Part shown: piece by piece, positions 18,565-28,331 of the stretch
Layout: every line of letters begins with the position of its first letter
How positions within the stretch are numbered: the first letter of the stretch is position 1
Assembly: GCF_013373065.1 (NCBI RefSeq)
Contig: NZ_JABXIN010000012.1
Location: 62,001 to 126,000 of the forward strand
DNA length: 64,000 nucleotides
Direction of reading: 5' to 3'
Source: Algoriphagus sp.
GTDB taxonomy: Bacteria > Bacteroidota > Bacteroidia > Cytophagales > Cyclobacteriaceae
Translations under genes and position numbers: made by a program
The notes under the pieces: generated by a model
Database searches by the model: none
The model's input: the letters and a program-made list of their open reading frames with translations, nothing else
Told to the model about the DNA's origin: nothing

Positions 18565-20331
18565 ATGAAATTCTTAGGGAACGTTTTAGCAGTTATTGTA
18601 GGCTTATTTATCTTCAGCATTTTGAGTTTTTTACTCTTTTTTGGGCTGATTGGAATTATTGCAGCATCAGGTGAAAAGGAAGTAAGTGTAGAGGATAATT
18701 CAATTCTACATCTAAACCTCAACGGGCGGGCTTTGGTCGAACGAACCTCAGATGAAGACCTCAATTTTGGACCTTTTGGAAACCCATTTGGAGGTGGACT
18801 TCAGGCAGGTTTGGTGAATTTGAAAAAAGCGATTCGCGAAGCAAAAACCAATGATAAAATCCAAGGAATTTATTTGAATACCGGGCTTATTTTAGCAGGC
18901 CAAGCCAACTTATTGGAACTTCGGGAAGAGCTTGAAAGCTTCAAAGAATCCGGTAAGTTCATCATTGCCTATGACGAAGCCTATTCTGAAGGAGGATATT
19001 ATTTAGCGTCAGTTGCCGATGAAGTTTACCTAAACCCAATGGGCGCTATTGATTTTAATGGATTGGCCTCTGAAGTAATATTCCTTAAAGGCTTTTTCGA
19101 AAAAGTGGGGATTAAACCTGTTGTTTTCCGAGTGGGTGAATTTAAAAGTGCCGTTGAGCCTTTTATCCTTGATAAAATGAGTCCGGAAAACCGACTGCAA
19201 ACACAATATTTTCTTGATGACATCAACCAAGAAATGATCCGCTCAGTAGCCAATTCCCGAGAAATTGCTATTGACAGCATGCTAGTCATCAATAACCAAA
19301 TGCTCGTTCGAAAAGCACAAGATGCGCTAGGTTATGGATTGGTAGACGGACTAACCTACGAAGATGAAGTCCATGCAATCCTCCGAGAAAAATTAGGTTT
19401 GGGTGAGGATGATGAAATCAAGACGATCAATGCAACCAATCTCGGTTCAGTTGCAAAAAGCTCAAACTTAACGTCAAAGAATCGGATTGCGGTCATCTTG
19501 GCGGAAGGTGAAATCATGAGCGGAAATATGGATGGCGTAATCAGCTCGGACAAATTCGCAAAGGAAATTCGAAAAGCTCGAAAGGACGACAACATGAAGG
19601 CAATCGTCCTTCGTGTCAATTCTCCAGGGGGATCCATTTTGGCATCTGAAGTTATTTGGAGAGAGATGAATGAAGCAAAGAAGGTCAAACCAGTCATTGT
19701 TTCAATGGGAGAAGTGGCAGCTTCCGGGGGCTATTACATTTCTGCTCCAGCGGATACCATCGTTGCTCAACCCAACACCATCACAGGGTCAATAGGAATT
19801 TTTGGGCTTTGGTTTAATGTTCAGGAACTGATCAACGACAAGTTGGGTATTACCACCGATGTAGTTTCTACAGGAGAGCTTTCGGATTTCATGAATGTGG
19901 CCAGACCACTCTCTGAAGTAGAAAAAACCATTGTTCAAAACTCTATTGAAGAAGGGTATGAAATCTTTATTTCTCGGGTCGCTGAGGGTAGAAACATGAG
20001 TCCAGAAGCTGTGAAGGAAGTAGCATCTGGCAGAGTTTGGACGGGTAGCCAGGCTAAAGAGCGAGGATTGGTGGATGTCTTGGGAGGATTGGATACTGCA
20101 ATTGAAATTGCTGCTGGTAAAATCGAGGCAGGAGATGATTATCGGGTTATCTATTATCCACAGGAAAAACCTTGGTTTGAAAAATTAATGGATGATTTAT
20201 CCAACAATGTTCAGACTAAAATTCTTCAAGCGAGACTAGGGGAATATTTTGAACTTTATCAAAACCTTGAAAAAGTGAAAAATTACCAAGGTATTCAGGC
20301 GCGAATGCCTCAAGAAATAAAAATCTACTAG
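18565..20331 (+). CDS. sppA: Signal peptide peptidase SppA, 67 kDa type
   Basis: 588 residues, the long double-domain form. One N-terminal membrane helix (about 7-33) anchors it in the inner membrane. The N-terminal half carries the catalytic Lys in GEFKSAVEPF, and the C-terminal half carries the nucleophile Ser in GEVAASGGYYIS, preceded by LRVNSPGGS. These form the Ser-Lys dyad shared between repeats in the tetramer. Its role is to degrade cleaved signal peptides and membrane remnants. It is divergent from folK and ends in the large palindromic repeat at 20339. Confidence 0.95.
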   Translation: MKFLGNVLAVIVGLFIFSILSFLLFFGLIGIIAASGEKEVSVEDNSILHLNLNGRALVERTSDEDLNFGPFGNPFGGGLQAGLVNLKKAIREAKTNDKIQGIYLNTGLILAGQANLLELREELESFKESGKFIIAYDEAYSEGGYYLASVADEVYLNPMGAIDFNGLASEVIFLKGFFEKVGIKPVVFRVGEFKSAVEPFILDKMSPENRLQTQYFLDDINQEMIRSVANSREIAIDSMLVINNQMLVRKAQDALGYGLVDGLTYEDEVHAILREKLGLGEDDEIKTINATNLGSVAKSSNLTSKNRIAVILAEGEIMSGNMDGVISSDKFAKEIRKARKDDNMKAIVLRVNSPGGSILASEVIWREMNEAKKVKPVIVSMGEVAASGGYYISAPADTIVAQPNTITGSIGIFGLWFNVQELINDKLGITTDVVSTGELSDFMNVARPLSEVEKTIVQNSIEEGYEIFISRVAEGRNMSPEAVKEVASGRVWTGSQAKERGLVDVLGGLDTAIEIAAGKIEAGDDYRVIYYPQEKPWFEKLMDDLSNNVQTKILQARLGEYFELYQNLEKVKNYQGIQARMPQEIKIY

Positions 20332-20338
20332 ACGAGAT

Positions 20339-20483
20339 AGAGGCTGGCTCGAAAGCCCAAGGTTACGTCATCGCGAGGGAAACGAAGCGATCTCAATATT
20401 GATTTAAATTAAATCGGGATAGATTGCTTCTCCGCCACGACGGATCGCAATTACGTAACTCTTTTGAGCCAGCCTCTTTTTTT
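20339..20483 (+). repeat. Composite palindromic intergenic repeat that also looks like a terminator
   Basis: Outer 12-bp arms AGAGGCTGGCTC (20339-20350) and GAGCCAGCCTCT (20466-20477) are perfectly complementary and are followed by a T run. Nested inside are GTTACGT/ACGTAAC arms and a core of the type CGTCATCGCGAGG...GAAGCGATCT...GATTGCTTC...GATCGCAATTACG, the dispersed CGTCATTGCGAG-like element often met between Bacteroidota genes. The long stem with U tract may end sppA transcription. Confidence 0.75.
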
Positions 20484-21375
20484 AAGCTTTTTGTAATAAA
20501 ATCAACCAGGCCTTTTTCACATCCCCTCCTTCCAAAACTTCTTGGGCATAGCGATGTAAATGATCAATCCAACTCGCTTGGTCATTTTGAAAACGAGCCC
20601 GCATTTCTTCAATCATTGGACTCTTTCCAAAATCCAAAATCTCTTCCTCAGCAGGCAGGCTTTCTACATTCCCTAACCTCCCTAAATTATTTCCAGTCAA
20701 AACAGGACTGTTTCTTATTTCCTCTGGTATCTGATCTACTCCTATCCCCATCGTGCTCAAAGGCTTGGGAATCTCAAAAAGACAGGGGCCATGAGTACGG
20801 GAGTACCAATTACCTCCCAGCCTTGCAACTAAATCGAGCTTATGAGGATCTATGACTCCTTTTTCGTTGAATATTGCTTCGTCCACATGTACACACAGAA
20901 CCTCACAAATTACTAAGTTCCCAGAGCCTCCTTGATCTCCTAAGGGTTTTACCTCATTCACTTTACACTCAAATGAAACTCTCGCCTCTTTAATTCGGGG
21001 AGGTTTAACATGGGTAGATGCCACGGGAGTAAATCCAGCTTTCACAAATTCATCAACACCCTTTGGATACTCGGTACTTGCCAAAGACATCTGCTCAACC
21101 ATTCCAAAATGAACCACATGGATGACGACTTCCGGAACCTCATGAACATTTTCCAAGGTATGCTTGGTGGTGTTGTCACGAACACGGCGAGAAGGGGAAA
21201 AAATCAAAATGGGTGGATTGGTACTGAATAAATTGAAAAAACTAAAGGGACTCAAATTCACATTTCCCTCTGCATCGATTGTACTGGCGAATGCTATCGG
21301 ACGGGGTGCAATACTCCCCTGCAACAAGGCATGAAATTGAGGAATCGGTAGGTCTTTGGGATAAATTGTCTTCAT
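20482..21375 (-). CDS. Flavin reductase family protein (FMN-binding split barrel)
   Basis: 297 residues. The N-terminal two-thirds is a flavin-reductase-like split barrel: QGSIAPRPIAFASTIDAEGNVNLSPFSFFN (start and FMN-binding strand region), PPILIFSP, and VVIHVVHFGMVEQM. Such proteins bind FMN and reduce flavins or act as oxidoreductases; the substrate is unknown. The C-terminal segment after about residue 200, with GVDQIPEEIRNSPVLTGNNL and an Asp/Glu-rich helical tail, is typical of the longer Bacteroidota form. It is a single gene converging on sppA. Confidence 0.85.
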   Translation of the reverse strand: MKTIYPKDLPIPQFHALLQGSIAPRPIAFASTIDAEGNVNLSPFSFFNLFSTNPPILIFSPSRRVRDNTTKHTLENVHEVPEVVIHVVHFGMVEQMSLASTEYPKGVDEFVKAGFTPVASTHVKPPRIKEARVSFECKVNEVKPLGDQGGSGNLVICEVLCVHVDEAIFNEKGVIDPHKLDLVARLGGNWYSRTHGPCLFEIPKPLSTMGIGVDQIPEEIRNSPVLTGNNLGRLGNVESLPAEEEILDFGKSPMIEEMRARFQNDQASWIDHLHRYAQEVLEGGDVKKAWLILLQKA

Positions 21376-21496
21376 TTAATTTTTAAGATTCAGGGATTCA
21401 GATTTCAAAAGAGCCTATGAATTACACTAAGGCTTTTCTTTTCTTCAAATTAAAAGGCATTTTTAAATGATAAACAAAAAGAATCCGAATAGTTCC

Positions 21497-22348
21497 ATGA
21501 AGAATCTCACAAATCGTCTCAGCTTGGCTTTTTCCCTCTTTTTTCTAGTAGCAATTAATGCTACCATATCGGCTCAAAATCACCAAGTGGCCACGTTTAA
21601 TATCCGCTGGGACAATCCCAATGATGAGGGAAATCTTTGGAAAGATCGGCTTCCTCATGTAGTTGGGTTAATAGAGTTTCATAAAATTGGTCTTTTCGGT
21701 ATTCAGGAAGGCTTGCATCACCAAGTAACCCAACTTCAGGATGCGCTAGGTTATCAATACTTGGGTGTGGGCCGGGATGATGGAGATGAAAAAGGAGAAT
21801 ACACTGCAGTATTTTTTGATCCCAAGGAATTTAAAGTGCATGAGGAAGGGACATTCTGGCTCTCCCCCACTCCTGAAAAACCGAGCAAGGGATGGGATGC
21901 AGCCTTGAACCGAATTTGCTCTTGGGGAAAATTTGAAGATTCTGATGGAAACCAATTTTATGTTTTCAACATTCATTATGATCACATTGGTCAGCAGGCA
22001 AGAGAAGAAAGCAGCAAACTCGTTGTCCAAAAAATTGAGGAAATCAATACCCAAAGTTTACCGGTAATTTTGCTTGGAGATTTTAATGTGACTCCTGACA
22101 ATCCCGCATACACCACCATCATCCAATCTTCAGGCTGGAAAGACACACGTTTGATATCCAAAAATCCATCCTATGGCCCAAGAGGAACATTTACTGGCTT
22201 CGATTGGGAGGTTTTACCGGATGGCATCATCGATCACATATTTATCAACGGTGACGCACAGGTTCTCCGACATGGAATTCTTAGTGATAATTATGGCAAA
22301 AAATACCCTTCGGATCACTTTCCTGTCATGGTAGAAGTCAAATTCTAA
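21497..22348 (+). CDS. Secreted endonuclease/exonuclease/phosphatase family hydrolase
   Basis: 283 residues from the ATG at 21497, chosen because it gives a compact signal peptide (MKNLTNR, hydrophobic core, ATISAQ); an ATG at 21467 would add ten polar residues and cannot be excluded. The mature protein shows the EEP fold: ATFNIRWDNP, the metal-binding Glu in GIQEGLHHQ, GDFNVTPDNPAY, and the catalytic SDHFPVM at the end. Family members cleave phosphodiesters of nucleic acids, sphingomyelin or phosphoinositides; export suggests nutrient or phosphate scavenging. It has its own terminator. Confidence 0.88.
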   Translation: MKNLTNRLSLAFSLFFLVAINATISAQNHQVATFNIRWDNPNDEGNLWKDRLPHVVGLIEFHKIGLFGIQEGLHHQVTQLQDALGYQYLGVGRDDGDEKGEYTAVFFDPKEFKVHEEGTFWLSPTPEKPSKGWDAALNRICSWGKFEDSDGNQFYVFNIHYDHIGQQAREESSKLVVQKIEEINTQSLPVILLGDFNVTPDNPAYTTIIQSSGWKDTRLISKNPSYGPRGTFTGFDWEVLPDGIIDHIFINGDAQVLRHGILSDNYGKKYPSDHFPVMVEVKF

Positions 22349-22355
22349 AACTGAA

Positions 22356-22379
22356 AAAGCCCCAATTGGGGCTTTTTTT
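22356..22379. terminator. Bidirectional terminator
   Basis: AAAGCCCC, loop AATT, GGGGCTTT, with T7 on the plus strand and A5 before it. It serves the EEP gene and probably the convergent peptidase gene. Confidence 0.9.
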
Positions 22380-23667
22380 ATGCATTCATCAACTCTTCGA
22401 TTTCTTCTACTTCGATGGGAATATTCCGCATCAAATCGAAATAACCATTTTCTTTAATAACGATATCATTTTCCAAACGAACCCCCAAGCCTTCTTCTTG
22501 AATGTAAATTCCCGGTTCTACCGTAAATACCATTCCTGCCGTAATTGGGTAATGCATGGTCCCTACATCATGGACATCCAATCCCAAATGATGGGAAGTG
22601 CCATGCATAAAGTATTTTTTATAGGCCGGCCAATTCGGATCTTGGTTTTTGATATCGGTTTGATCAATTAATCCAAGTCCCAGAAGCTCGGATTGCATAA
22701 TCAACCCTACTTCTTTATGATAATCCTGAATGGTTACCCCTGGTCTCAAAATATTCATGGCTTCCCGTTGAACCCGAAGGACCGCATTATAAACTGCTTT
22801 TTGTCTATCGGTAAAACGGCCATTCACAGGAATGGTCCTAGTCATATCCGCGTTATAATTTCCGTATTCGGCTCCCACATCCATCAACAATAAATCTCCA
22901 GCCTGACACACCTTGTTGTTTTCAATGTAGTGCAACACGCAAGCCGCAGGTCCAGAAGCAATAATCGGTTCATAAGCAAAACCCTTACTTCTTCTGCAAA
23001 CAAACTCATGCAAAAACTCTGCTTCGATTTCGTATTCAGTAACTCCCGGTTTAACAAAATTCAGGATTCTACGAAAGCCTTTCTCTGTGATATCACAGGC
23101 TATTTGAAGCTGATCGATTTCCTCTTGTTCTTTTACTCCACGCAATTCGTGCATGATTGGTGCTAGGCGCTCGTATTCATGAAGCGGATAGCGTTCTTTA
23201 CAGGATTTGATAAAACGAGCATCTCGGGTTTCCACCACCACTCCGGCTCGAAGATGTTCATTGGTGTTGAGAAAAACCCGCTCAGACAAAGCCATTACCG
23301 AATTAAAAATGAGGTCAAAGTCAGCGAGCCAATGAATGTTTTTAATACCTGATGCACTTTCGGCTTCCTCCTTTGTGTACTTATGTCCTTCCCAAATTGC
23401 AATATGCTCATTTGTCTCCCGAAGAAACAATACCTCCCTCCAAGCAGGATTTGGGCAATCTGGAGCTAGCAATAAAATAGTCTCTTCCTGATCGATCCCA
23501 CAGAGATAAAACAAGTCATTATTCTGCCGAAACTTCATCGTGCCATCTGCATTAGTAGGCATAATATCATTGGAATTGAGGACAGCGACTGAATTTTTGG
23601 CTAATTTCTGTGCTAATTTTGCTCTGTTTCGAATGTAGAGATCCGCTGGAAGTGGGGTATATTTCAT
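22378..23667 (-). CDS. Xaa-Pro aminopeptidase (M24B, PepP-like)
   Basis: 429 residues. The N-terminal creatinase-like domain (1-170) includes FRQNNDLFYLCGID. The C-terminal pita-bread domain carries the five metal ligands: Asp in LLLMDVGAEYGNYNADMTRT (two), His in MHGTSHHLGLDVHD, Glu in FTVEPGIY and Glu in VRLENDIVI. It removes N-terminal residues preceding proline and is usually a cytoplasmic Mn enzyme; no signal peptide is seen. It is a single gene, divergent from the M16 peptidase. Confidence 0.94.
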   Translation of the reverse strand: MKYTPLPADLYIRNRAKLAQKLAKNSVAVLNSNDIMPTNADGTMKFRQNNDLFYLCGIDQEETILLLAPDCPNPAWREVLFLRETNEHIAIWEGHKYTKEEAESASGIKNIHWLADFDLIFNSVMALSERVFLNTNEHLRAGVVVETRDARFIKSCKERYPLHEYERLAPIMHELRGVKEQEEIDQLQIACDITEKGFRRILNFVKPGVTEYEIEAEFLHEFVCRRSKGFAYEPIIASGPAACVLHYIENNKVCQAGDLLLMDVGAEYGNYNADMTRTIPVNGRFTDRQKAVYNAVLRVQREAMNILRPGVTIQDYHKEVGLIMQSELLGLGLIDQTDIKNQDPNWPAYKKYFMHGTSHHLGLDVHDVGTMHYPITAGMVFTVEPGIYIQEEGLGVRLENDIVIKENGYFDLMRNIPIEVEEIEELMNA

Positions 23668-23805
23668 TCCGATAATAAATTTGAAATTGAATTAAGTACC
23701 GGTTGGAAAATTACTTTCTTTGTAAAACCGGAGATTGAAATTGAGATAATCTTCTCAGTATTCCAAAAGACTTTGGATTTTGATTTTTGGTTGATTAAAA
23801 AAGCT

Positions 23806-25032
23806 ATGCATCAAGTAAAAGAACTTGCCAATGGCATTCGGATTGTCCATCAAGAAGTGACCCATACCCGATTGGTTCATTGTGGATTTATCCTGAATAT
23901 TGGGAGTCGCGACGAGACGAAAGAACAAGAAGGATTAGCCCATTTTTGGGAACACATGGCCTTCAAAGGAACGAAAAAGCGAAAGACCTTTCACATCCTT
24001 AATCGTCTCGAATCTTTGGGAGGAGAGTTGAATGCCTACACAACGAAAGAAAAAATCTGTTTTTATGCTTCTGTCTTGAAGGACCATTATGCGAAAGCGG
24101 CCGAATTACTTTTTGATATCACCTTCAATTCTACTTTTCCAGCCAAAGAAATCGAAAAAGAGCGTCAAGTGATTTTGGAGGAAATGGCCATGTACCGGGA
24201 CTCGCCGGACGATTCTATTCAGGATGAATTGGACGCCTTGGTCTTTGAACATCATTCGCTCGGTCGAAATATTCTTGGAAGTGAAGAAACAGTCGGAAAA
24301 TTCACTCAGCAGGATTTTTTTGATTTCATCGCAAGTCGCCTTGACACTTCACAGATCGTGTTTTCGGTGGTAGGAAACATTTCATTCTCCAAAGCAATCA
24401 GAGCTATTGAAGGAATGCTTTCCGAAATCCCAACCAAACGAACCCTCTATTTACGAAGTGGATTTAAAGATTATCAAGCAAAAACTGAACAAGTCAAGCG
24501 AGACATTACGCAATCTCTATGTGGAATGGGAAGACCTGCCTATTCCCTCCACGACCCCAAGCGATATAAATTATATCTGCTAAATAATATTTTGGGAGGT
24601 CCGAGTATGAATAGCAGGTTGAATATGGCCCTTCGGGAAAAGCATGGCTTGGTTTACAGCATCGAATCAAGTTATCAGCCATTTTCCGATGTTGGATTCT
24701 TTGGTATTTTTTTCGGCACCGAAGAAAAAACCTTGAATAAAGCCATCAAAATTGTCCAAAAAGAAATGAATCGGCTTCGGGACAAAAAATTGGGCACCCT
24801 TCAGCTTCACATGGCAAAAGAACAAGCCATGGGGCAAATGGCTATGGCTGAAGAAAATTATGCTGCCTTGATGTTGGTCTTTGGAAAAAGCCTAATCGAC
24901 CATGGGAAAATCGACCCCTTAGAACGGATTTTTGACCAAATCAGGCAAACCACAGCCGAAGAATTGTTGGAGATTGCCAATGAGATTTTTGAGCCGAATC
25001 AAATCACCCAACTCACTTATTTACCGAATTAA
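23806..25032 (+). CDS. M16 family zinc peptidase
   Basis: 408 residues from the ATG at 23806; a TTG 33 bases upstream is in frame but unlikely. The inverted zinc motif HFWEH lies near residue 47, within LAHFWEHMAFKGTKKR, with the distal Glu ligand in VILEEMAMYRDSPDD. The C-terminal half has the inactive R/Y-type domain (GPSMNSRLNMALREKHGLVYSI). This is the single-chain bacterial processing-protease type. It is predicted soluble with no signal peptide. The O-methyltransferase gene starts two bases after its stop, so the two form an operon. Confidence 0.93.
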   Translation: MHQVKELANGIRIVHQEVTHTRLVHCGFILNIGSRDETKEQEGLAHFWEHMAFKGTKKRKTFHILNRLESLGGELNAYTTKEKICFYASVLKDHYAKAAELLFDITFNSTFPAKEIEKERQVILEEMAMYRDSPDDSIQDELDALVFEHHSLGRNILGSEETVGKFTQQDFFDFIASRLDTSQIVFSVVGNISFSKAIRAIEGMLSEIPTKRTLYLRSGFKDYQAKTEQVKRDITQSLCGMGRPAYSLHDPKRYKLYLLNNILGGPSMNSRLNMALREKHGLVYSIESSYQPFSDVGFFGIFFGTEEKTLNKAIKIVQKEMNRLRDKKLGTLQLHMAKEQAMGQMAMAEENYAALMLVFGKSLIDHGKIDPLERIFDQIRQTTAEELLEIANEIFEPNQITQLTYLPN

Positions 25033-25034
25033 GC

Positions 25035-25679
25035 ATGGAGTTCATTGATCCTGAATTGCTCGCCTATTGTGAGGCTCATACCAGTTCCGAAGAAGAAATT
25101 CTTCAAAAAATCACTCGGGAAACCCAAGCCAAGGTACTCATGCCCCGAATGCTTTCGGGACCATTACAAGGAAAATTCCTTGAGCTTCTAGTCAAAATGT
25201 ATCGCCCTCAGACTATTCTTGAAATAGGAACATACACCGGGTACTCTGCCATTTGCCTTGCGAAAGGGCTTGGTGAAAGTGGAAAACTGATTACGCTGGA
25301 TATCAATGATGAATTGGAGGATCGTGTACGGGGATTCTTTGAAGAAAGTGGTCTGAATGAGAAAATAGACTATCGATTGGGAAATGCCTTGGATTTAATC
25401 CCTCAAATCCCAGGAGATTTTGATTTTGTTTTCATTGATGCTGATAAGGAAAATTATCTAACCTACTACCAATTAGTAATTGATCGGGTACCTTCAGGTG
25501 GAGTAATCCTAGCGGATAATGTACTCTGGTCTGGAAAAGTCCTTCCCAAAGGGAGAAAAAAACTGGATAAAGACACCGCTGCTTTATTGGATTTCAATCA
25601 ATTTGTTGAAGAAGATAGTCGGGTGGAAAACATCCTTCTCCCCCTTCGGGATGGAATCATGCTAGCAAGAAAGCTTTAA
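25035..25679 (+). CDS. O-methyltransferase (class I SAM-dependent, COMT-like)
   Basis: 214 residues. The SAM-binding motif ILEIGTYTGYSAICLAKGL is near residue 60, the acidic ribose contact lies in LITLDIN, and FDFVFIDADKENY with the metal-binding Asp follows. GGVILADNVLWSGKV completes the metal site. This is the small-molecule O-methyltransferase family 3 that uses Mg and acts on catechols or similar substrates; the substrate is unknown. It directly follows the M16 peptidase gene and precedes the LysM protein by 58 bases on the same strand. Confidence 0.92.
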   Translation: MEFIDPELLAYCEAHTSSEEEILQKITRETQAKVLMPRMLSGPLQGKFLELLVKMYRPQTILEIGTYTGYSAICLAKGLGESGKLITLDINDELEDRVRGFFEESGLNEKIDYRLGNALDLIPQIPGDFDFVFIDADKENYLTYYQLVIDRVPSGGVILADNVLWSGKVLPKGRKKLDKDTAALLDFNQFVEEDSRVENILLPLRDGIMLARKL

Positions 25680-25737
25680 TCATATTTTAGGAATCATTTT
25701 TGCAACAGGGTGAGGCAGTAAAATTCTTATCCTGAAA

Positions 25738-27315
25738 ATGAAGATTATTTCCAGACTCGCTTTTTCTATTTTTCTTTTGATTAGCCTTTGGGGAGAAGCA
25801 TTGGCCCAAATCCCCCAAGTTCCTGCCGAGATGGAATTTGCCAATATGATTGTCCGAATCAATCCGCAGGCAAGACGTGAAATTCAGCTGGATGTGGATG
25901 CACTTTATCGAAGTCCCAAACATTTTCAAATCAAACTCGATCGAGTTAAGCTTTACATGCCGATTGTCGAGCGTGAATTTCAAGCAGTGGGAGTTCCTCA
26001 GGATTTGAAATATTTAGTCATTCAAGAAAGCGGTTTGATTGCGGATGCCGTCTCCACTTCCAATGCGGTGGGTTTTTGGCAGTTCAAACAAGGTACAGCA
26101 GAAGAAGTATTTCTTCAGGTAGATCGACAAATCGATGATCGAAAAAATATTGTCAATTCTTCCCGCGGCGCGGCACTTTACCTGAAAAAACACAATGAAA
26201 GTTTCGATAATTGGATGTGTGCGCTTGTTTCCTATCAAATGGGATTGGGCGGGGCCAAAGGCTACTTTGGAACTCGATACAATGGAAAACGAATCGTAGA
26301 TATCGACCGAAACTCGCATTGGTATTTCAAGAAATTCCTGGCTCACAAAGTCGCCTTCGAAAATCAATTGACCGTTTTCGCAAGTGCAGGAAGTCCGAGA
26401 TTAGTAGAAGTGAAGGTTCAAGGTCCTACTACCCTCTCTGATTTAGCTAAAAAATACAAGGTCTCTGAAGAACATCTACAGGAAATGAACAAATGGACAT
26501 CCAATGGGAAAATTCCAGGAGGAAGAACGTATTCGCTGGTGTTTATTTCCACGGATGAATTGGATTTCAAACCTGCAATTGTCGAAAAAAACAAATCTAC
26601 CAACCCGGCAACGAGTACTTCACCAAAATATAGTACTGCAAATTCCTATCCGAGAATTGGGGGAAATACCAGCAAATCAACCCAGCCTGACCAAATTACC
26701 GTCAATGAATTAGATGGGGTCCAGGCAGGCAAAACAACAACTCAAGCAAATTTTGCAGATCAAATCGGAATCAAAGAGAAAAAATTCAGACGCCTAAACG
26801 ACCTAGAAGCTGGTGAGCGGATCGAAGCGGGAGAGTACTATTATACCGAAAAGAAGAAAACAAAAGCAGATGTAGCGACTCATATCGTTCAACCCGGAGA
26901 AACCCTATGGAGCATTTCGCAGAAATACGGGATCAAGCTTTCTGCTTTGAAAGCGAAAAACCGAATTCGAAGAGATCAAGACTTGAAGGCGGGAATGGTA
27001 TTGAATCTGCAGGAACACAGAAAAAGAGGGGAAGATATTCCGATTGTTCCAATAAGGCAAGCCTCCAAAGAGGTGGTCGCAAAAAACACAAACACTTCAA
27101 GTCAGGGAAATTCGGGACGAATGCAATCCTCAAAATCACAGCCAACAGCTTCTAGCGCAGGAAGTAGCTTAACACATATTGTTTCTCCTGGAGATACATT
27201 GTATGGGATCAGTAAAAAATATGGAGTGACAGTGGACCAACTGAAAAGTTGGAATCGAATCGGGAATCAAAATATCATCAGTGTGGGGCAGAAATTAACT
27301 ATCTTCAAGCCCTGA
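25738..27315 (+). CDS. Lytic transglycosylase with two LysM domains (MltD-like)
   Basis: 525 residues. A signal peptide ends near ALAQ (residue 24). The SLT domain spans about 80-230 with the catalytic Glu in YLVIQESGL and the NAVGFWQFK segment. A third degenerate LysM-like segment lies near 225-260 (LSDLAKKYKVSEEHLQEMN). Two clear LysM repeats follow at about 380-425 (HIVQPGETLWSISQKYG) and 478-523 (HIVSPGDTLYGISKKYG). It cuts peptidoglycan glycan strands in the periplasm. The Ser/Thr/Gln-rich linkers are low in complexity. The DUF3078 gene follows after 23 bases. Confidence 0.93.
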   Translation: MKIISRLAFSIFLLISLWGEALAQIPQVPAEMEFANMIVRINPQARREIQLDVDALYRSPKHFQIKLDRVKLYMPIVEREFQAVGVPQDLKYLVIQESGLIADAVSTSNAVGFWQFKQGTAEEVFLQVDRQIDDRKNIVNSSRGAALYLKKHNESFDNWMCALVSYQMGLGGAKGYFGTRYNGKRIVDIDRNSHWYFKKFLAHKVAFENQLTVFASAGSPRLVEVKVQGPTTLSDLAKKYKVSEEHLQEMNKWTSNGKIPGGRTYSLVFISTDELDFKPAIVEKNKSTNPATSTSPKYSTANSYPRIGGNTSKSTQPDQITVNELDGVQAGKTTTQANFADQIGIKEKKFRRLNDLEAGERIEAGEYYYTEKKKTKADVATHIVQPGETLWSISQKYGIKLSALKAKNRIRRDQDLKAGMVLNLQEHRKRGEDIPIVPIRQASKEVVAKNTNTSSQGNSGRMQSSKSQPTASSAGSSLTHIVSPGDTLYGISKKYGVTVDQLKSWNRIGNQNIISVGQKLTIFKP

Positions 27316-27338
27316 TTTCAGCCTGTCTCAAAAATCCT

Positions 27339-28331
27339 ATGAGCCGATTTTTATTTTTTGTTTGCCTTATTTTCATGGGGCTTGGGGGAAAACTACTCGC
27401 CCAAGACAGGCAGATTATTCCTGATACAGTCTTGATCAATGGGGACACACTTCTTATGCTTGGAGATTCTTTGTTGATTGAAGAGCCCGTGAAGGAAATC
27501 TTCTGGAAAACGGGAGGCAATTACAACCTGAATATTCAGCAAGTTACCCTAAGCAACTGGGCTGCTGGTGGGGCATCTTCCTTTGCCCTCAACTCAGGAG
27601 TTTCCCTTTTTGCTAATTACAAGAAAGATAAAAAGGTTTGGGATACGCAGCTTACCATCAATCTTGGTTTCAACCGCCAATCTGATCGGCAATATCAGAC
27701 TCGGAAAACCAATGATAACTTCGTATTTGTCAGTAATTATGGCCGGGAGCTTTCTGAAGTCTATTACCTCTCCACACAAATTGATGCTCGAACGCAACTG
27801 TTGGAAGGTTTTAAATACTCCAGGCCTTCCGGAAGCGAAACAGACGTACGGACCAAAATTTCTGACTTGCTTTCACCAGGATATGTACAGTCTTCAACGG
27901 GTCTGAATTATCGAAAGACCTATGAAAAGGGAGGAAAGTTATCCGTCATTTTATCTCCATTTACAGGACGATTCACCATTGTCATGAATGACTCCTTAAG
28001 TAATGCTGGAGCCTTTGGGGTGACCCCGGGAGAAAATGTCAGAGCGGAAGCAGGAATGTCCCTCAACACATCCATCAATGGCTTTCAGTTGATGGAAAAT
28101 GTGACATGGAAAGCAGAGCTGAACCTTTTTTCCAATTATGAACGCTTCGGAAATATGGTTGTGAACTTAAATTCAATCATCCGATTGAAAGTAAACAAAT
28201 ATATTTCTACCCGGATTGAGACTGCTATTATTTATGACGAAGAGGTTTTTATCAAACAGGACAACGGTACTTCCAAACAGGCCGTGCAGCTCCAAAACCT
28301 GATTAACTTTGGGATATCCCTGGATTTTTAG
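27339..28331 (+). CDS. DUF3078 domain outer-membrane-like protein
   Basis: 330 residues from the ATG at 27339; a longer in-frame start at 27249 would overlap the LysM gene and spoil the signal peptide MSRFLFFVCLIFMGLGGKLLAQ. The mature part begins with a short Thr/Leu-rich stretch, then FWKTGGNYNLNIQQVTLSNWAAGGASSF, the signature of DUF3078, and continues in alternating strands to a terminal phenylalanine, as in outer-membrane barrels. The function is unknown. It probably shares a transcript with the lytic transglycosylase. Its stop overlaps that of the convergent dnaX. Confidence 0.85.
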   Translation: MSRFLFFVCLIFMGLGGKLLAQDRQIIPDTVLINGDTLLMLGDSLLIEEPVKEIFWKTGGNYNLNIQQVTLSNWAAGGASSFALNSGVSLFANYKKDKKVWDTQLTINLGFNRQSDRQYQTRKTNDNFVFVSNYGRELSEVYYLSTQIDARTQLLEGFKYSRPSGSETDVRTKISDLLSPGYVQSSTGLNYRKTYEKGGKLSVILSPFTGRFTIVMNDSLSNAGAFGVTPGENVRAEAGMSLNTSINGFQLMENVTWKAELNLFSNYERFGNMVVNLNSIIRLKVNKYISTRIETAIIYDEEVFIKQDNGTSKQAVQLQNLINFGISLDF

